Below are positions 1 through 5,358 of a stretch of DNA of 6,257 nt, one piece after another. Source of the DNA: Brevundimonas sp. (lineage in GTDB: Bacteria > Pseudomonadota > Alphaproteobacteria > Caulobacterales > Caulobacteraceae); NCBI GenBank assembly GCA_022712235.1, contig JALAGW010000305.1:1-6257 (forward strand). Direction: 5' to 3'. How positions within the stretch are numbered: the first letter of the stretch is position 1; every line of letters starts with the position of its first letter. The notes under the pieces were generated by a model. It did not search any database, was not told the DNA's origin, and saw only the letters and a program-made list of their open reading frames with translations. The position numbers and the translations under genes were made by a program.

Positions 1-473
1 CGCCCTCGGGCTACCGCGTCTTCATCTCCACCGGCTCGCCGACCAATCCCCTGACCGGCGGTAACTGGGAAAAGGTCGGCGTCCGTCCCGATGTGGCCGT
101 CCCCGCGGAGGAGGCGCTTGAGACCGCCTGGAAGGCCGCGCTCGCCGGCCACGCCACCGCCGCCCCCGCCGCCGCGACCCAGGCCGCCTGGGTGCGTGAA
201 GCGCTGGACGCCAAACCCGCCGCCGTCGACCCCGCCCCCTACCTCGGCGCCTATGGCGGCTCCGTGGTTCAGGCCGGCGATGACGGCCTGACATGGAAGA
301 ACGAGCGCCGTCCGGCCTGGCGACTGCGCCCCCTGTCGCCGGACCTCTTCTTTGATGTGGACGAACCCTATCGCCGCATCCGTTTCGTGCGCGACGAGGC
401 GGGCCGCGTCACAGCGCTGGAGGTTCTGGACAGCCAGAGCGGCGTCAGCCGCCTGCTGCGACGCTCCGCCTAG
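1..473 (+). CDS. S41-family (tail-specific/IRBP-like) peptidase, C-terminal part
   Basis: The gene enters from the left edge; the reading frame starts at base 3 and gives 156 residues to TAG at 471-473. The first 35 or so residues (FISTGSP, then NPLTGGNWEKVGVRPDV) match the end of the S41 peptidase core, where a strand is followed by an N-x-(I/L)-T-G-x-N-W-E-x-V-G-V-x-P-D segment. The catalytic Ser/Lys region lies upstream of the window and cannot be checked. An Ala/Pro-rich linker (about residues 35-75) follows, then a small C-terminal domain starting YLGAYGG and containing an RIRFVRDEAGRV segment, like the beta-rich tail domains of some secreted hydrolases. By family these proteins are periplasmic or exported serine peptidases, but some members lack the catalytic residues. 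It ends 115 bp before gap and has no obvious functional link to it. Confidence 0.8.
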   Translation, partial: PSGYRVFISTGSPTNPLTGGNWEKVGVRPDVAVPAEEALETAWKAALAGHATAAPAAATQAAWVREALDAKPAAVDPAPYLGAYGGSVVQAGDDGLTWKNERRPAWRLRPLSPDLFFDVDEPYRRIRFVRDEAGRVTALEVLDSQSGVSRLLRRSA

Positions 474-482
474 GTCGGCTTT

Positions 483-511
483 CCGTTACAGGCGATCACA
501 CCTTGTTACGG
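483..511 (+). promoter_or_regulatory. Imperfect dyad upstream of gap, candidate operator
   Basis: CCGTTACAGG (483-492) and CCTTGTTACGG (501-511) are inverted copies with one mismatch and one bulge around an 8-base loop. GTTAC also occurs at 485 and 505 in the same orientation, exactly 20 bp apart. A related sequence, CCTGTTACACGGCG, lies at 3349-3362 upstream of fba. No U-run follows, so a terminator for the upstream gene is less likely than a regulator site, but neither is shown. No convincing -35/-10 pair for gap was found in 474-588; ACTAAGGC at 544-551 is only a weak -10 candidate. A GC-alternating stretch lies at about 527-537. Confidence 0.3.
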
Positions 512-575
512 CGGCGGGGTTGCAACCGCGCGCGCGCCGTCCCACTAAGGCCGCCGAACATCATCCGCCCTGCTC

Positions 576-581
576 AGGAGA
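576..581 (+). promoter_or_regulatory. Ribosome-binding site of gap
   Basis: AGGAGA lies 7 bases before ATG 589 and decides the start. The surrounding CTCAGGAGAC is identical to the site in front of fba (3410-3419), which suggests matched strong translation initiation of the two genes. Confidence 0.85.
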
Positions 582-588
582 CCTCCCC

Positions 589-1596
589 ATGACCGTTCGC
601 GTCGCCATCAACGGCTTCGGCCGCATCGGCCGCCTCGTGCTTCGCTCGATCGTCGAGCATGGCCGCAAGGACATCGAGGTCGTGGCGATCAACGACCTGG
701 GTCCGGTCGAGACCAACGCCCACCTGCTGCGCTACGACTCGGTGCACGGCCGCTTCCCCGGCACCGTGACCTCGGGCGAGGACTGGATCGACGTCGGCGC
801 CGGCAAGATCAAGGTCACCGCCGAGCGCGACCCGGCCAACCTGCCGCACGCCGAGCTGAAGGTCGACATCGCCTTCGAGTGCACCGGCATCTTCACCTCC
901 AAGGACAAGGCCTCGGCCCACCTGAAGGCCGGCGCCAAGCGCGTCCTGGTCTCGGCCCCCGCCGACAACGCCGACAAGACCATCGTCTTCAAGGTCAACC
1001 ATGAGACCCTGACCGCCGACGACATCGTCGTGTCGAACGGCTCGTGCACCACCAACGCCCTGGCCCCGGTGGCCAAGGTGCTGAACGACCTGTTCGGCAT
1101 CGAGCGCGGCTACATGACCACCATCCACGCCTACACCGGCGACCAGCCGACGCTGGATACGATGCACAAGGACCTGTACCGCGGCCGCGCCGCCGCCCTG
1201 TCCATGATCCCGACCTCGACCGGCGCCGCCAAGGCCCTGGGCCTGGTCCTGCCGGAACTGAAGGGCAAGCTGGACGGCTCGTCGATCCGCGTCCCGACCC
1301 CGAACGTCTCGGTCGTGGACCTGAAGGTCGTCGCCGCCCGCGACGTCACCGTCGAGGAAATCAACGCCGCCCTGCAAGCCGCCGCCTACGGCCCGATGAA
1401 CGGCGTCCTGTTCACCACGACCGACCCGCTGGTCTCGTCGGACCTGAACCACATCGCCGCCTCCTCGACCGCCGCCCTGCCGCAGACCCAGGTCATCGAC
1501 GGCAAGCTGGCCCGCGTCCTCAGCTGGTACGACAACGAGTGGGGCTTCGCGACCCGCATGGCCGACACCGCCCTGGTGATGGCCAAGTTCCTGTAA
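589..1596 (+). CDS. gap: Type I glyceraldehyde-3-phosphate dehydrogenase, phosphorylating
   Basis: The 335-residue protein has the usual length for the family. It interconverts glyceraldehyde 3-phosphate plus phosphate and NAD with 1,3-bisphosphoglycerate in the cytoplasm, normally as a tetramer. The N-terminal Rossmann motif is INGFGRIGR (7-15), and Asp36 in AINDL sits where NAD-preferring enzymes carry the ribose-binding acid, so NAD use is inferred. The catalytic nucleophile is Cys153 in SNGSCTTN, with His180 in TTIHAYT as its base. Phosphate-site and C-terminal signatures are PTSTGAAKA (208-216), IRVPTPNVS (233-241) and WYDNEWGF (313-320). Position 157 is Ala where many GAPDHs have a second Cys (CTTNC). 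ATG 589 is chosen for its strong ribosome-binding site and because the protein begins exactly where the family does. Codon use is highly biased (GGC, CTG, AAG, GTC), as expected for an abundant enzyme. pgk and fba follow on the same strand. Confidence 0.97.
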   Translation: MTVRVAINGFGRIGRLVLRSIVEHGRKDIEVVAINDLGPVETNAHLLRYDSVHGRFPGTVTSGEDWIDVGAGKIKVTAERDPANLPHAELKVDIAFECTGIFTSKDKASAHLKAGAKRVLVSAPADNADKTIVFKVNHETLTADDIVVSNGSCTTNALAPVAKVLNDLFGIERGYMTTIHAYTGDQPTLDTMHKDLYRGRAAALSMIPTSTGAAKALGLVLPELKGKLDGSSIRVPTPNVSVVDLKVVAARDVTVEEINAALQAAAYGPMNGVLFTTTDPLVSSDLNHIAASSTAALPQTQVIDGKLARVLSWYDNEWGFATRMADTALVMAKFL

Positions 1597-1617
1597 GACA
1601 GGATACCGCTTCCAGAC

Positions 1618-1670
1618 CCTTCTCCCCTCGTGGGAGAAGGTGTTAGGCGAAGCCTGACGGATGAGGGGGC
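1618..1670 (+). repeat. Left inverted copy of 53-bp structured repeat
   Basis: The unit has three parts: a 9-bp hairpin (CCTTCTCCC 1618-1626 with GGGAGAAGG 1632-1640), a small hairpin (TAGGC 1644-1648 with GCCTG 1652-1656, loop GAA), and a conserved tail CGGATGAGGGGGC (1658-1670). The reverse complement of 1995-2047 matches it at 45 of 53 positions without gaps. It begins 21 bp after the gap stop codon. No U-run follows the first hairpin, so it is not a standard intrinsic terminator, though it may protect the gap mRNA 3' end. Confidence 0.9.
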
Positions 1671-1993
1671 CTTTGCGCCACATGACGTCTGACCGCATCC
1701 AGAACCAGATTCGGATTTGTCAGCACGGCCTCATTGGCGAAGCGCAGGACCGTGAAGCCCCGTCGCTTCAGGTCGGCGTCACGCGCAGCATCCTCGGTTT
1801 CGCGCAGCCGATGAACGCCCCCGTCCATCTCAAGCACCAGCTTGAGCTCGTAACAGCAGAAATCGGCGATCCAGGGTCCGATGCGCGTCTGACGCCGGAA
1901 CTTGTGGTCTTCAAAGCCGCGACCACGCAGGATGCGCCACATCGCCGCTTCGGTCGGCGTCATTCCCGCCCTCAATCGCCGCGCCTGGTTCAC
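1643..1993 (-). CDS. DUF559 protein, small Vsr/PD-(D/E)XK-like endonuclease family
   Basis: This 116-residue protein matches the compact DUF559 layout: RRLRAGMTPTEAAMW at the N-terminus, HKFRRQTRIGPWIADF (30-45), LVLEMDGGVH (52-61), then RRGFTVLRFANEAVLTN (77-93). DUF559 is related to very-short-patch-repair-type nucleases. By analogy Asp44, Glu55 and Asp57 would be the metal-binding acids; all are present, so the fold looks intact. The cellular role of the family is unknown. GTG 1993 is preferred because GAGGGGG lies just upstream and the frame further out is only repeat sequence; ATG at 1963 is an alternative. The gene runs antisense between gap and pgk. Its stop and last eight or so codons lie in the left repeat, and its ribosome-binding site lies in the right one. 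Its early codons (TTG, AGG, CGA) are unlike the strongly biased codons of its neighbours, suggesting low expression or foreign origin. Confidence 0.85.
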   Translation of the reverse strand: MNQARRLRAGMTPTEAAMWRILRGRGFEDHKFRRQTRIGPWIADFCCYELKLVLEMDGGVHRLRETEDAARDADLKRRGFTVLRFANEAVLTNPNLVLDAVRRHVAQRPPHPSGFA

Positions 1994-1994
1994 C

Positions 1995-2047
1995 GCCCCC
2001 TCATCCGTCTCGCTCCGCGAGCCACCTTCTCCCACAAGGGGAGAAGG
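1995..2047 (-). repeat. Right inverted copy of 53-bp structured repeat
   Basis: Read on the minus strand this is the partner of 1618-1670. It has an outer 9-bp hairpin (CCTTCTCCC 2025-2033 with GGGAGAAGG 2039-2047), a middle hairpin (CTCGC 2009-2013 with GCGAG 2017-2021) and the same GGATGAGGGGGC tail pointing inward. Seven of the eight differences from the left copy fall in or next to the middle hairpin and mostly keep it paired. The outer hairpin ends 20 bp before the pgk start codon. Confidence 0.9.
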
Positions 2048-2067
2048 AAGAACAGAGATACGCCATC

Positions 2068-3261
2068 ATGACCTTCCGCACCCTCGACGACGCCGCTGAC
2101 CTGTCCGGCCGGACCGCCCTGGTCCGCGTGGACTTCAACGTGCCGATGGAGGGCGGCAAGGTCACGGACGACACCCGCCTGAAAGCCGCCCTGCCGACCA
2201 TCCACCGCCTGCGCGAAGCCGGCGCCAAGGTGGTGCTGCTGGCCCACTTCGACCGACCCAAGGGCGAGCGCGTGCCGTCGATGAGCCTGCGCCCCGTGGT
2301 CGAGCCGCTGGAGCTGCTGCTGCACGGCCCGGTGCGCTTCGCCGACGACTGCGTGGGCGACGAGGCCAAGGCCGCCGTGGCGGATCTGGACGCCGGCGGC
2401 GTGCTGCTGCTGGAGAACGTCCGCTTCCACAAGGGCGAGGAAAAGAACGACCCGGCCTTCGCCGCCCAGCTGGCGGAACTGGGCGACCTCTATGTCAACG
2501 ACGCCTTCTCGGCCGCGCACCGCGCCCACGCCTCGACCGAGGGTCTGGCCCGCCTTCTGCCCGCCTATGCCGGTGAAGCCATGAAGCGCGAACTTCAGGC
2601 GCTGGACGCTGCGCTGGGCGCCCCGCAGAAGCCCGTCATCGGCATCGTCGGCGGGGCCAAGGTCTCGACCAAGCTGGACCTGCTGAAGAACCTGGTCGCC
2701 AAGCTGGACTACCTGGCCATCGGCGGCGGCATGGCCAACACCTTCCTGTTCGCCCAGGGCGTCGATGTCGGCGGTTCGCTGTGCGAGAAGGATCTGGCCG
2801 ACACCGCCCGCGAGATCATCGAGGAAGCCCGTCGTCAGGGCTGCGAGCTGCTGCTGCCGGTCGACGTGGTGGTGGCCAAGGGCGTCAAGCCGGGCATCGA
2901 ATCGGGCGTCCGCGCCCTGGACCGCATCGCCGCCGACGACCTGATCCTGGACGCCGGTCCCGAGACCGTCGCCCGTCTGAGCCGCGCCATGGACCTGTCG
3001 AAGACCCTGATCTGGAACGGCCCGCTGGGCGTGTTCGAGGTCCCGCCCTTCGACAAGGCGACCGTGGCCGCCGCCAGGCACGCCGCCGAACTGGCCCACG
3101 CCGGCAAGCTGATCGCCGTGGCCGGCGGCGGCGACACCGTCGCGGCCCTGAATCACGCCGGCACGGCTGACGACATGACCTTCGTCTCCACCGCCGGCGG
3201 CGCCTTCCTGGAATGGATGGAGGGCAAGGTCCTGCCGGGGGTCGAGGCCCTGCGCGCCTGA
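2068..3261 (+). CDS. pgk: Phosphoglycerate kinase
   Basis: The 397-residue protein is of normal bacterial length. It transfers phosphate between 1,3-bisphosphoglycerate and ADP, giving ATP and 3-phosphoglycerate, as a cytoplasmic monomer. Substrate-side motifs are RVDFNVP (20-26), DDTR (34-37), a HFDRPKG segment (60-66) and NDAFSAAHRAHAS (144-156). Nucleotide-side motifs are GGAKVSTK (195-202), WNGPLGVFE (316-324), GGGDT (353-357) and STAGGAF (374-380). Asp62 occupies a place where many PGKs have Gly (GRPKG). ATG 2068 fits the family N-terminus, but its ribosome-binding site is poor: only AGAGA about 9 bases upstream, while GGAG and AGGAAG lie too far away. No promoter is evident between the DUF559 unit and the start, so pgk may depend on read-through from gap. 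A strong terminator follows 22 bp after the stop. Confidence 0.97.
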   Translation: MTFRTLDDAADLSGRTALVRVDFNVPMEGGKVTDDTRLKAALPTIHRLREAGAKVVLLAHFDRPKGERVPSMSLRPVVEPLELLLHGPVRFADDCVGDEAKAAVADLDAGGVLLLENVRFHKGEEKNDPAFAAQLAELGDLYVNDAFSAAHRAHASTEGLARLLPAYAGEAMKRELQALDAALGAPQKPVIGIVGGAKVSTKLDLLKNLVAKLDYLAIGGGMANTFLFAQGVDVGGSLCEKDLADTAREIIEEARRQGCELLLPVDVVVAKGVKPGIESGVRALDRIAADDLILDAGPETVARLSRAMDLSKTLIWNGPLGVFEVPPFDKATVAAARHAAELAHAGKLIAVAGGGDTVAALNHAGTADDMTFVSTAGGAFLEWMEGKVLPGVEALRA

Positions 3262-3283
3262 CCTGACCTTTTGTTGAGCTTTG

Positions 3284-3318
3284 AAACCCCGTCTCTTTGC
3301 AGAGGCGGGGTTTTCTTT
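3284..3318 (+). terminator. Intrinsic terminator after pgk
   Basis: A 12-13 bp stem (AACCCCGTCTCT 3285-3296 with AGAGGCGGGGTT 3301-3312, one G-T pair) with loop TTGC is followed by TTCTTT. This is the clearest rho-independent terminator in the window and separates pgk from fba transcription. Confidence 0.9.
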
Positions 3319-3351
3319 GCCACAGACTTCACAGAACGCCGGATTGGTCCT

Positions 3352-3390
3352 GTTACACGGCGTGACTTCCGTCCGCCTCCGGGCTAAAGC
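3352..3390 (+). promoter_or_regulatory. Putative fba promoter with overlapping dyad
   Basis: GTGACTT (3362-3368) and GCTAAAGC (3383-3390), 14 bp apart, resemble the Caulobacter housekeeping promoter (TTGACGS, 10-14 bp, GCTANAWC), with the -10 box matching at seven of eight positions. An imperfect 15-bp palindrome, GTTACACGGCGTGAC (3352-3366), overlaps the -35 box, where a repressor could act. The terminator just upstream makes a separate fba promoter necessary. The exact boxes are inference. Confidence 0.4.
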
Positions 3391-3412
3391 CTCCGCAAAA
3401 CAATATCGGCTC

Positions 3413-3418
3413 AGGAGA
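3413..3418 (+). promoter_or_regulatory. Ribosome-binding site of fba
   Basis: AGGAGA lies 6 bases before ATG 3425 in the same CTCAGGAGAC context as the gap site. It fixes the start and rules out the in-frame extension upstream. Confidence 0.85.
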
Positions 3419-3424
3419 CTACCC

Positions 3425-4489
3425 ATGGCGCGCATCACGCTGCGACAGTTGCTCGATCACGCGGCGGAAAACGACTACGGCCTGCCCGCCTACAACATCA
3501 ACAACATGGAGCAGGGTCTGGCGATCATGGAGGCGGCCCATGAGGTCAACGCCCCGGTCATCATCCAGGCCTCGCGCGGCGCCCGCAACTACGCCAACGA
3601 CATCATCCTGGCCAAGCTGATCGACGGCCTGGCCGAGCTCTATCCGCACATCCCGGTCTGCATGCACCAGGACCACGGCAATGGCCCGGCGACCTGCGCC
3701 ACCGCCATCCAGTACGGCTTCACCTCGGTGATGATGGACGGCTCGCTGGAGGAGGACGCAAAGACGCCCGCCTCCTACGAATACAACGTCGACGTCACCC
3801 GTCGCGTCACCGAGATGGCCCACAGCTGCGGCGTCTCGGTCGAGGGCGAACTGGGCGTGCTGGGCTCGCTGGAGACCGGCATGGGCGAGGCCGAGGACGG
3901 CCACGGCTTCGAGGGCAAGCTGGACCACTCACAACTGCTGACCGACCCGGATCAGGCCGTCGACTTCGTCAAGGCCACCAAGGTCGACGCTCTGGCCATC
4001 GCCATGGGCACCTCGCACGGCGCCTACAAGTTCACCCGCCAGCCGGACGGCGACGTCCTGGCCATGAACGTGATCGAGGAAATCCACCGCCGCCTGCCCA
4101 ACACCCACCTGGTGATGCACGGCTCCTCCTCGGTGCCGCAGGACCTGCAGGACATCATCAACGCCTACGGCGGCCAGATGCCCCAGACCTGGGGCGTGCC
4201 GGTCGAAGAGATCCAGCGCGGCATCAAGCACGGCGTGCGCAAGATCAACATCGACACCGACAACCGCATGGCCATCACCGGCGCCATCCGTAAGGTCTTG
4301 GCCGAGAAGCCCGGCGAGTTCGACCCGCGCGCCTATCTGAAGCCCGCCAAGGAAGCCATGCGCAAGCTGTGCATCGAGCGCTACCAGCAGTTCGGCTGCG
4401 AGGGCCAGGCGTCGAAGATCAAGCCCCTGTCCACCGCCCAGATGGCCAAGCTCTACGCCGCCGGCGACCTGGACCCGCGCATCGGCTGA
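3425..4489 (+). CDS. fba: Class II fructose-1,6-bisphosphate aldolase, Calvin-cycle subtype
   Basis: This 354-residue zinc-dependent aldolase reversibly joins dihydroxyacetone phosphate and glyceraldehyde 3-phosphate into fructose-1,6-bisphosphate. The length and the motifs HQDHGN (81-86), SVEGELG (138-144), GTSHGAYK (195-202), MHGSSSVP (231-238) and KINIDTDNRMA (273-283) match the CbbA/Calvin-cycle-type subgroup. Asp83 is the likely catalytic acid/base; His84, His198 and His232 are the likely zinc ligands, and all are present. The subtype name reflects sequence grouping; there is no sign of RuBisCO or phosphoribulokinase here, so gluconeogenesis/lower glycolysis is the more likely job. ATG 3425 is set by the AGGAGA site. 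The gene has its own promoter region after the pgk terminator. No U-tailed terminator follows; a repeat pair lies between it and the convergent lipoprotein gene. Confidence 0.96.
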   Translation: MARITLRQLLDHAAENDYGLPAYNINNMEQGLAIMEAAHEVNAPVIIQASRGARNYANDIILAKLIDGLAELYPHIPVCMHQDHGNGPATCATAIQYGFTSVMMDGSLEEDAKTPASYEYNVDVTRRVTEMAHSCGVSVEGELGVLGSLETGMGEAEDGHGFEGKLDHSQLLTDPDQAVDFVKATKVDALAIAMGTSHGAYKFTRQPDGDVLAMNVIEEIHRRLPNTHLVMHGSSSVPQDLQDIINAYGGQMPQTWGVPVEEIQRGIKHGVRKINIDTDNRMAITGAIRKVLAEKPGEFDPRAYLKPAKEAMRKLCIERYQQFGCEGQASKIKPLSTAQMAKLYAAGDLDPRIG

Positions 4490-4500
4490 TTCTTCTATTC

Positions 4501-4549
4501 TCCTCCCCACTCGTGGGGAGGGGGACCGCGTAGTGGTGGAGGGGGCGAC
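4501..4549 (+). repeat. Left member of second inverted repeat pair
   Basis: It begins with a hairpin (CCTCCCCAC 4502-4510 with GTGGGGAGG 4513-4521), then a variable middle, then the tail GGTGGAGGGGGCGAC. This is the same design (hairpin, variable middle, G-rich tail pointing inward) as the repeats around the DUF559 gene, but a different sequence variant. It starts 12 bp after the fba stop and may serve as an mRNA 3' end structure. Confidence 0.75.
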
Positions 4550-4567
4550 GCAAACGTCAGCCGTCGA

Positions 4568-4637
4568 GTCGCCCTCTCCGTCTCGCCGCCTGTCGGCGTC
4601 GATCCACCTCCCCATCGCTTCGCGACAGGGAGGAAAA
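4568..4637 (-). repeat. Right member of second inverted repeat pair
   Basis: GTCGCCCTCTCC (4568-4579) is the inverse of GGAGGGGGCGAC (4538-4549) with 11 of 12 positions matching. It is followed by a small stem (CGCCG 4584-4588 with CGGCG 4594-4598) and an outer hairpin (CCTCCC 4607-4612 with GGGAGG 4628-4633, with an inner TCGC/GCGA stem). The 18 bp between the two units (4550-4567) hold no gene. The unit ends just past the stop of the convergent lipoprotein gene. Confidence 0.7.
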
Positions 4638-4644
4638 TTTCAGA

Positions 4645-5283
4645 TCACCACACCCCATACCGACCGCCGATGGCGCCGATCACCGCCCGCGCCTCGATCT
4701 CGGCGTAGCGCAGCTCCTCCTCGGCCCGACGCGCATCGCGGCGCGCGTCCTGAAGCTCGCCGCGCACCTCGCGGATACGGTCACGGATGCGCTGCCTCTC
4801 CTCATCGGTCAGCCCGTCCTGCCGCAACTCGCCCTGCTTGGCGTCCAGCTTGTCCTCGCGGCTCTCGATGCGGCTGACCGCCGAGTTCAGGGCGCTTTCC
4901 GCCGAAGACACCGCCTGTTCCACCACATGGATTCGCCGTCCGTCCTCATAGGCCGGCAGGAAGTCGCGCTCCTCGGCCGGGGCGCACACCCCGCCGTAGC
5001 TGTTCCCCTGCCGCCCCTGCCGGAAGCCGTTCTCCCAAGTGCAATAGGTCCGCAGACCGTCCTCGCGCGAGGCCAGATAGGCGCTCATGTTTGGCGCCAC
5101 CCCATATTTGGCGCAGGCCTTGGCGTGGTCGTCCAGACGGCTGGTCTGACGTCCGGCGGCCCCGTCGCGCCAGCCCTGCCCGCCCCAGTCGCCGACCAGG
5201 CACTGGTCCTCGCTCATGGTGGCGCAACCGGACAGCAGAACCACGCCCGAGACGGCGACGGCGGCGACGATCAAAACCTTCAT
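4645..5283 (-). CDS. DUF2799 lipoprotein with C-terminal coiled coil
   Basis: The 212-residue product starts with a lipoprotein signal: MKV, a hydrophobic stretch (3-17) and lipobox LSGC with Cys20 as the lipidated residue. The next residue is Ala, so outer-membrane sorting is likely. Residues 28-118 match DUF2799: C-x3-GDW, DGAAG (40-44), C57, YLASREDGL, YCTWENGFRQGRQG (80-93) and YGGVC (96-100). The four cysteines of the mature domain (28, 57, 81, 100) could form two disulfides in the periplasm. Residues 118-200 are charged and heptad-like (many E, R, D, A), predicting a long coiled coil, which is an addition to the DUF2799 core. Function is unknown; a structural or envelope role is only a guess. 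ATG 5283 is chosen over TTG 5301 because GGGAGAGG lies 8 bases before it and the signal peptide begins there. It is convergent with fba and divergent from the pseudouridine synthase gene. Confidence 0.87.
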   Translation of the reverse strand: MKVLIVAAVAVSGVVLLSGCATMSEDQCLVGDWGGQGWRDGAAGRQTSRLDDHAKACAKYGVAPNMSAYLASREDGLRTYCTWENGFRQGRQGNSYGGVCAPAEERDFLPAYEDGRRIHVVEQAVSSAESALNSAVSRIESREDKLDAKQGELRQDGLTDEERQRIRDRIREVRGELQDARRDARRAEEELRYAEIEARAVIGAIGGRYGVW

Positions 5284-5320
5284 CTCTTCGGCCTCTCCCA
5301 AGGCGGTTCATGCAAGGAGC

Positions 5321-5328
5321 GATGAAGC
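5321..5328 (-). promoter_or_regulatory. Possible -10 element for the lipoprotein gene
   Basis: On the minus strand GCTTCATC matches GCTANAWC at seven of eight positions and would give a leader of about 30 bases. No good -35 box is seen at the right distance, so this is tentative. Confidence 0.22.
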
Positions 5329-5345
5329 CTCGCTCCGCAAGCCAT

Positions 5346-5353
5346 GCTATTTC
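5346..5353 (+). promoter_or_regulatory. Possible -10 element for the pseudouridine synthase gene
   Basis: GCTATTTC matches GCTANAWC at seven of eight positions. Transcription from it would begin near 5359, the preferred start codon, implying a leaderless message. No clear -35 box is visible. Confidence 0.25.
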
Positions 5354-5358
5354 GCCCT

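Larger units (their letters stand above)
1618..2047. mobile_element. Candidate repeat-bounded DUF559 cassette (about 430 bp)
   Basis: The two 53-bp inverted repeats enclose nothing but the DUF559 gene, and the gene uses the repeats for its translation start signal and its stop. The unit separates gap from pgk, which otherwise lie in the same direction. This is the layout of a small transposable or repeat-mobilised cassette, but there is no transposase and no convincing target-site duplication, so mobility is inference. A static repeat pair that acquired an open frame is the alternative. Confidence 0.4.

Noticed and set aside
352..588. In-frame upstream extension of gap
   Set aside because: It overlaps the S41 gene out of frame, and the GAPDH family begins at MTVRVAINGFGR, right after a strong ribosome-binding site.
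574..1698. Long open frame on the minus strand opposite gap
   Set aside because: It is a GC-rich shadow of gap: composition is dominated by G, A, R, V, D and Q with no family motif, while the plus strand encodes an unmistakable GAPDH.
1598..2061. Possible target-site duplication around the cassette (ACAGGATAC at left, ACAGAGATAC at right)
   Set aside because: The two sequences differ by an inserted base and sit at unequal distances (11 and 5 bp or so) from the repeat ends; a match this short can arise by chance.
1661..2071. Plus-strand open frame opposite the DUF559 gene
   Set aside because: It is antisense to a recognisable conserved family, begins inside the repeat and shows no domain.
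3281..3424. In-frame N-terminal extension of fba from TTG 3281
   Set aside because: It would begin beside and run through the pgk terminator and lacks a ribosome-binding site; the family N-terminus and AGGAGA place the start at 3425.
1990..3438. Long minus-strand open frame opposite pgk
   Set aside because: Low-complexity shadow translation running through the terminator and the pgk coding strand; no recognisable domain and no start signals.
4502..4521. Hairpin after fba as a standard intrinsic terminator
   Set aside because: The stem is good but is followed by GGGGGA rather than a T-run; it fits better as part of the repeat unit.
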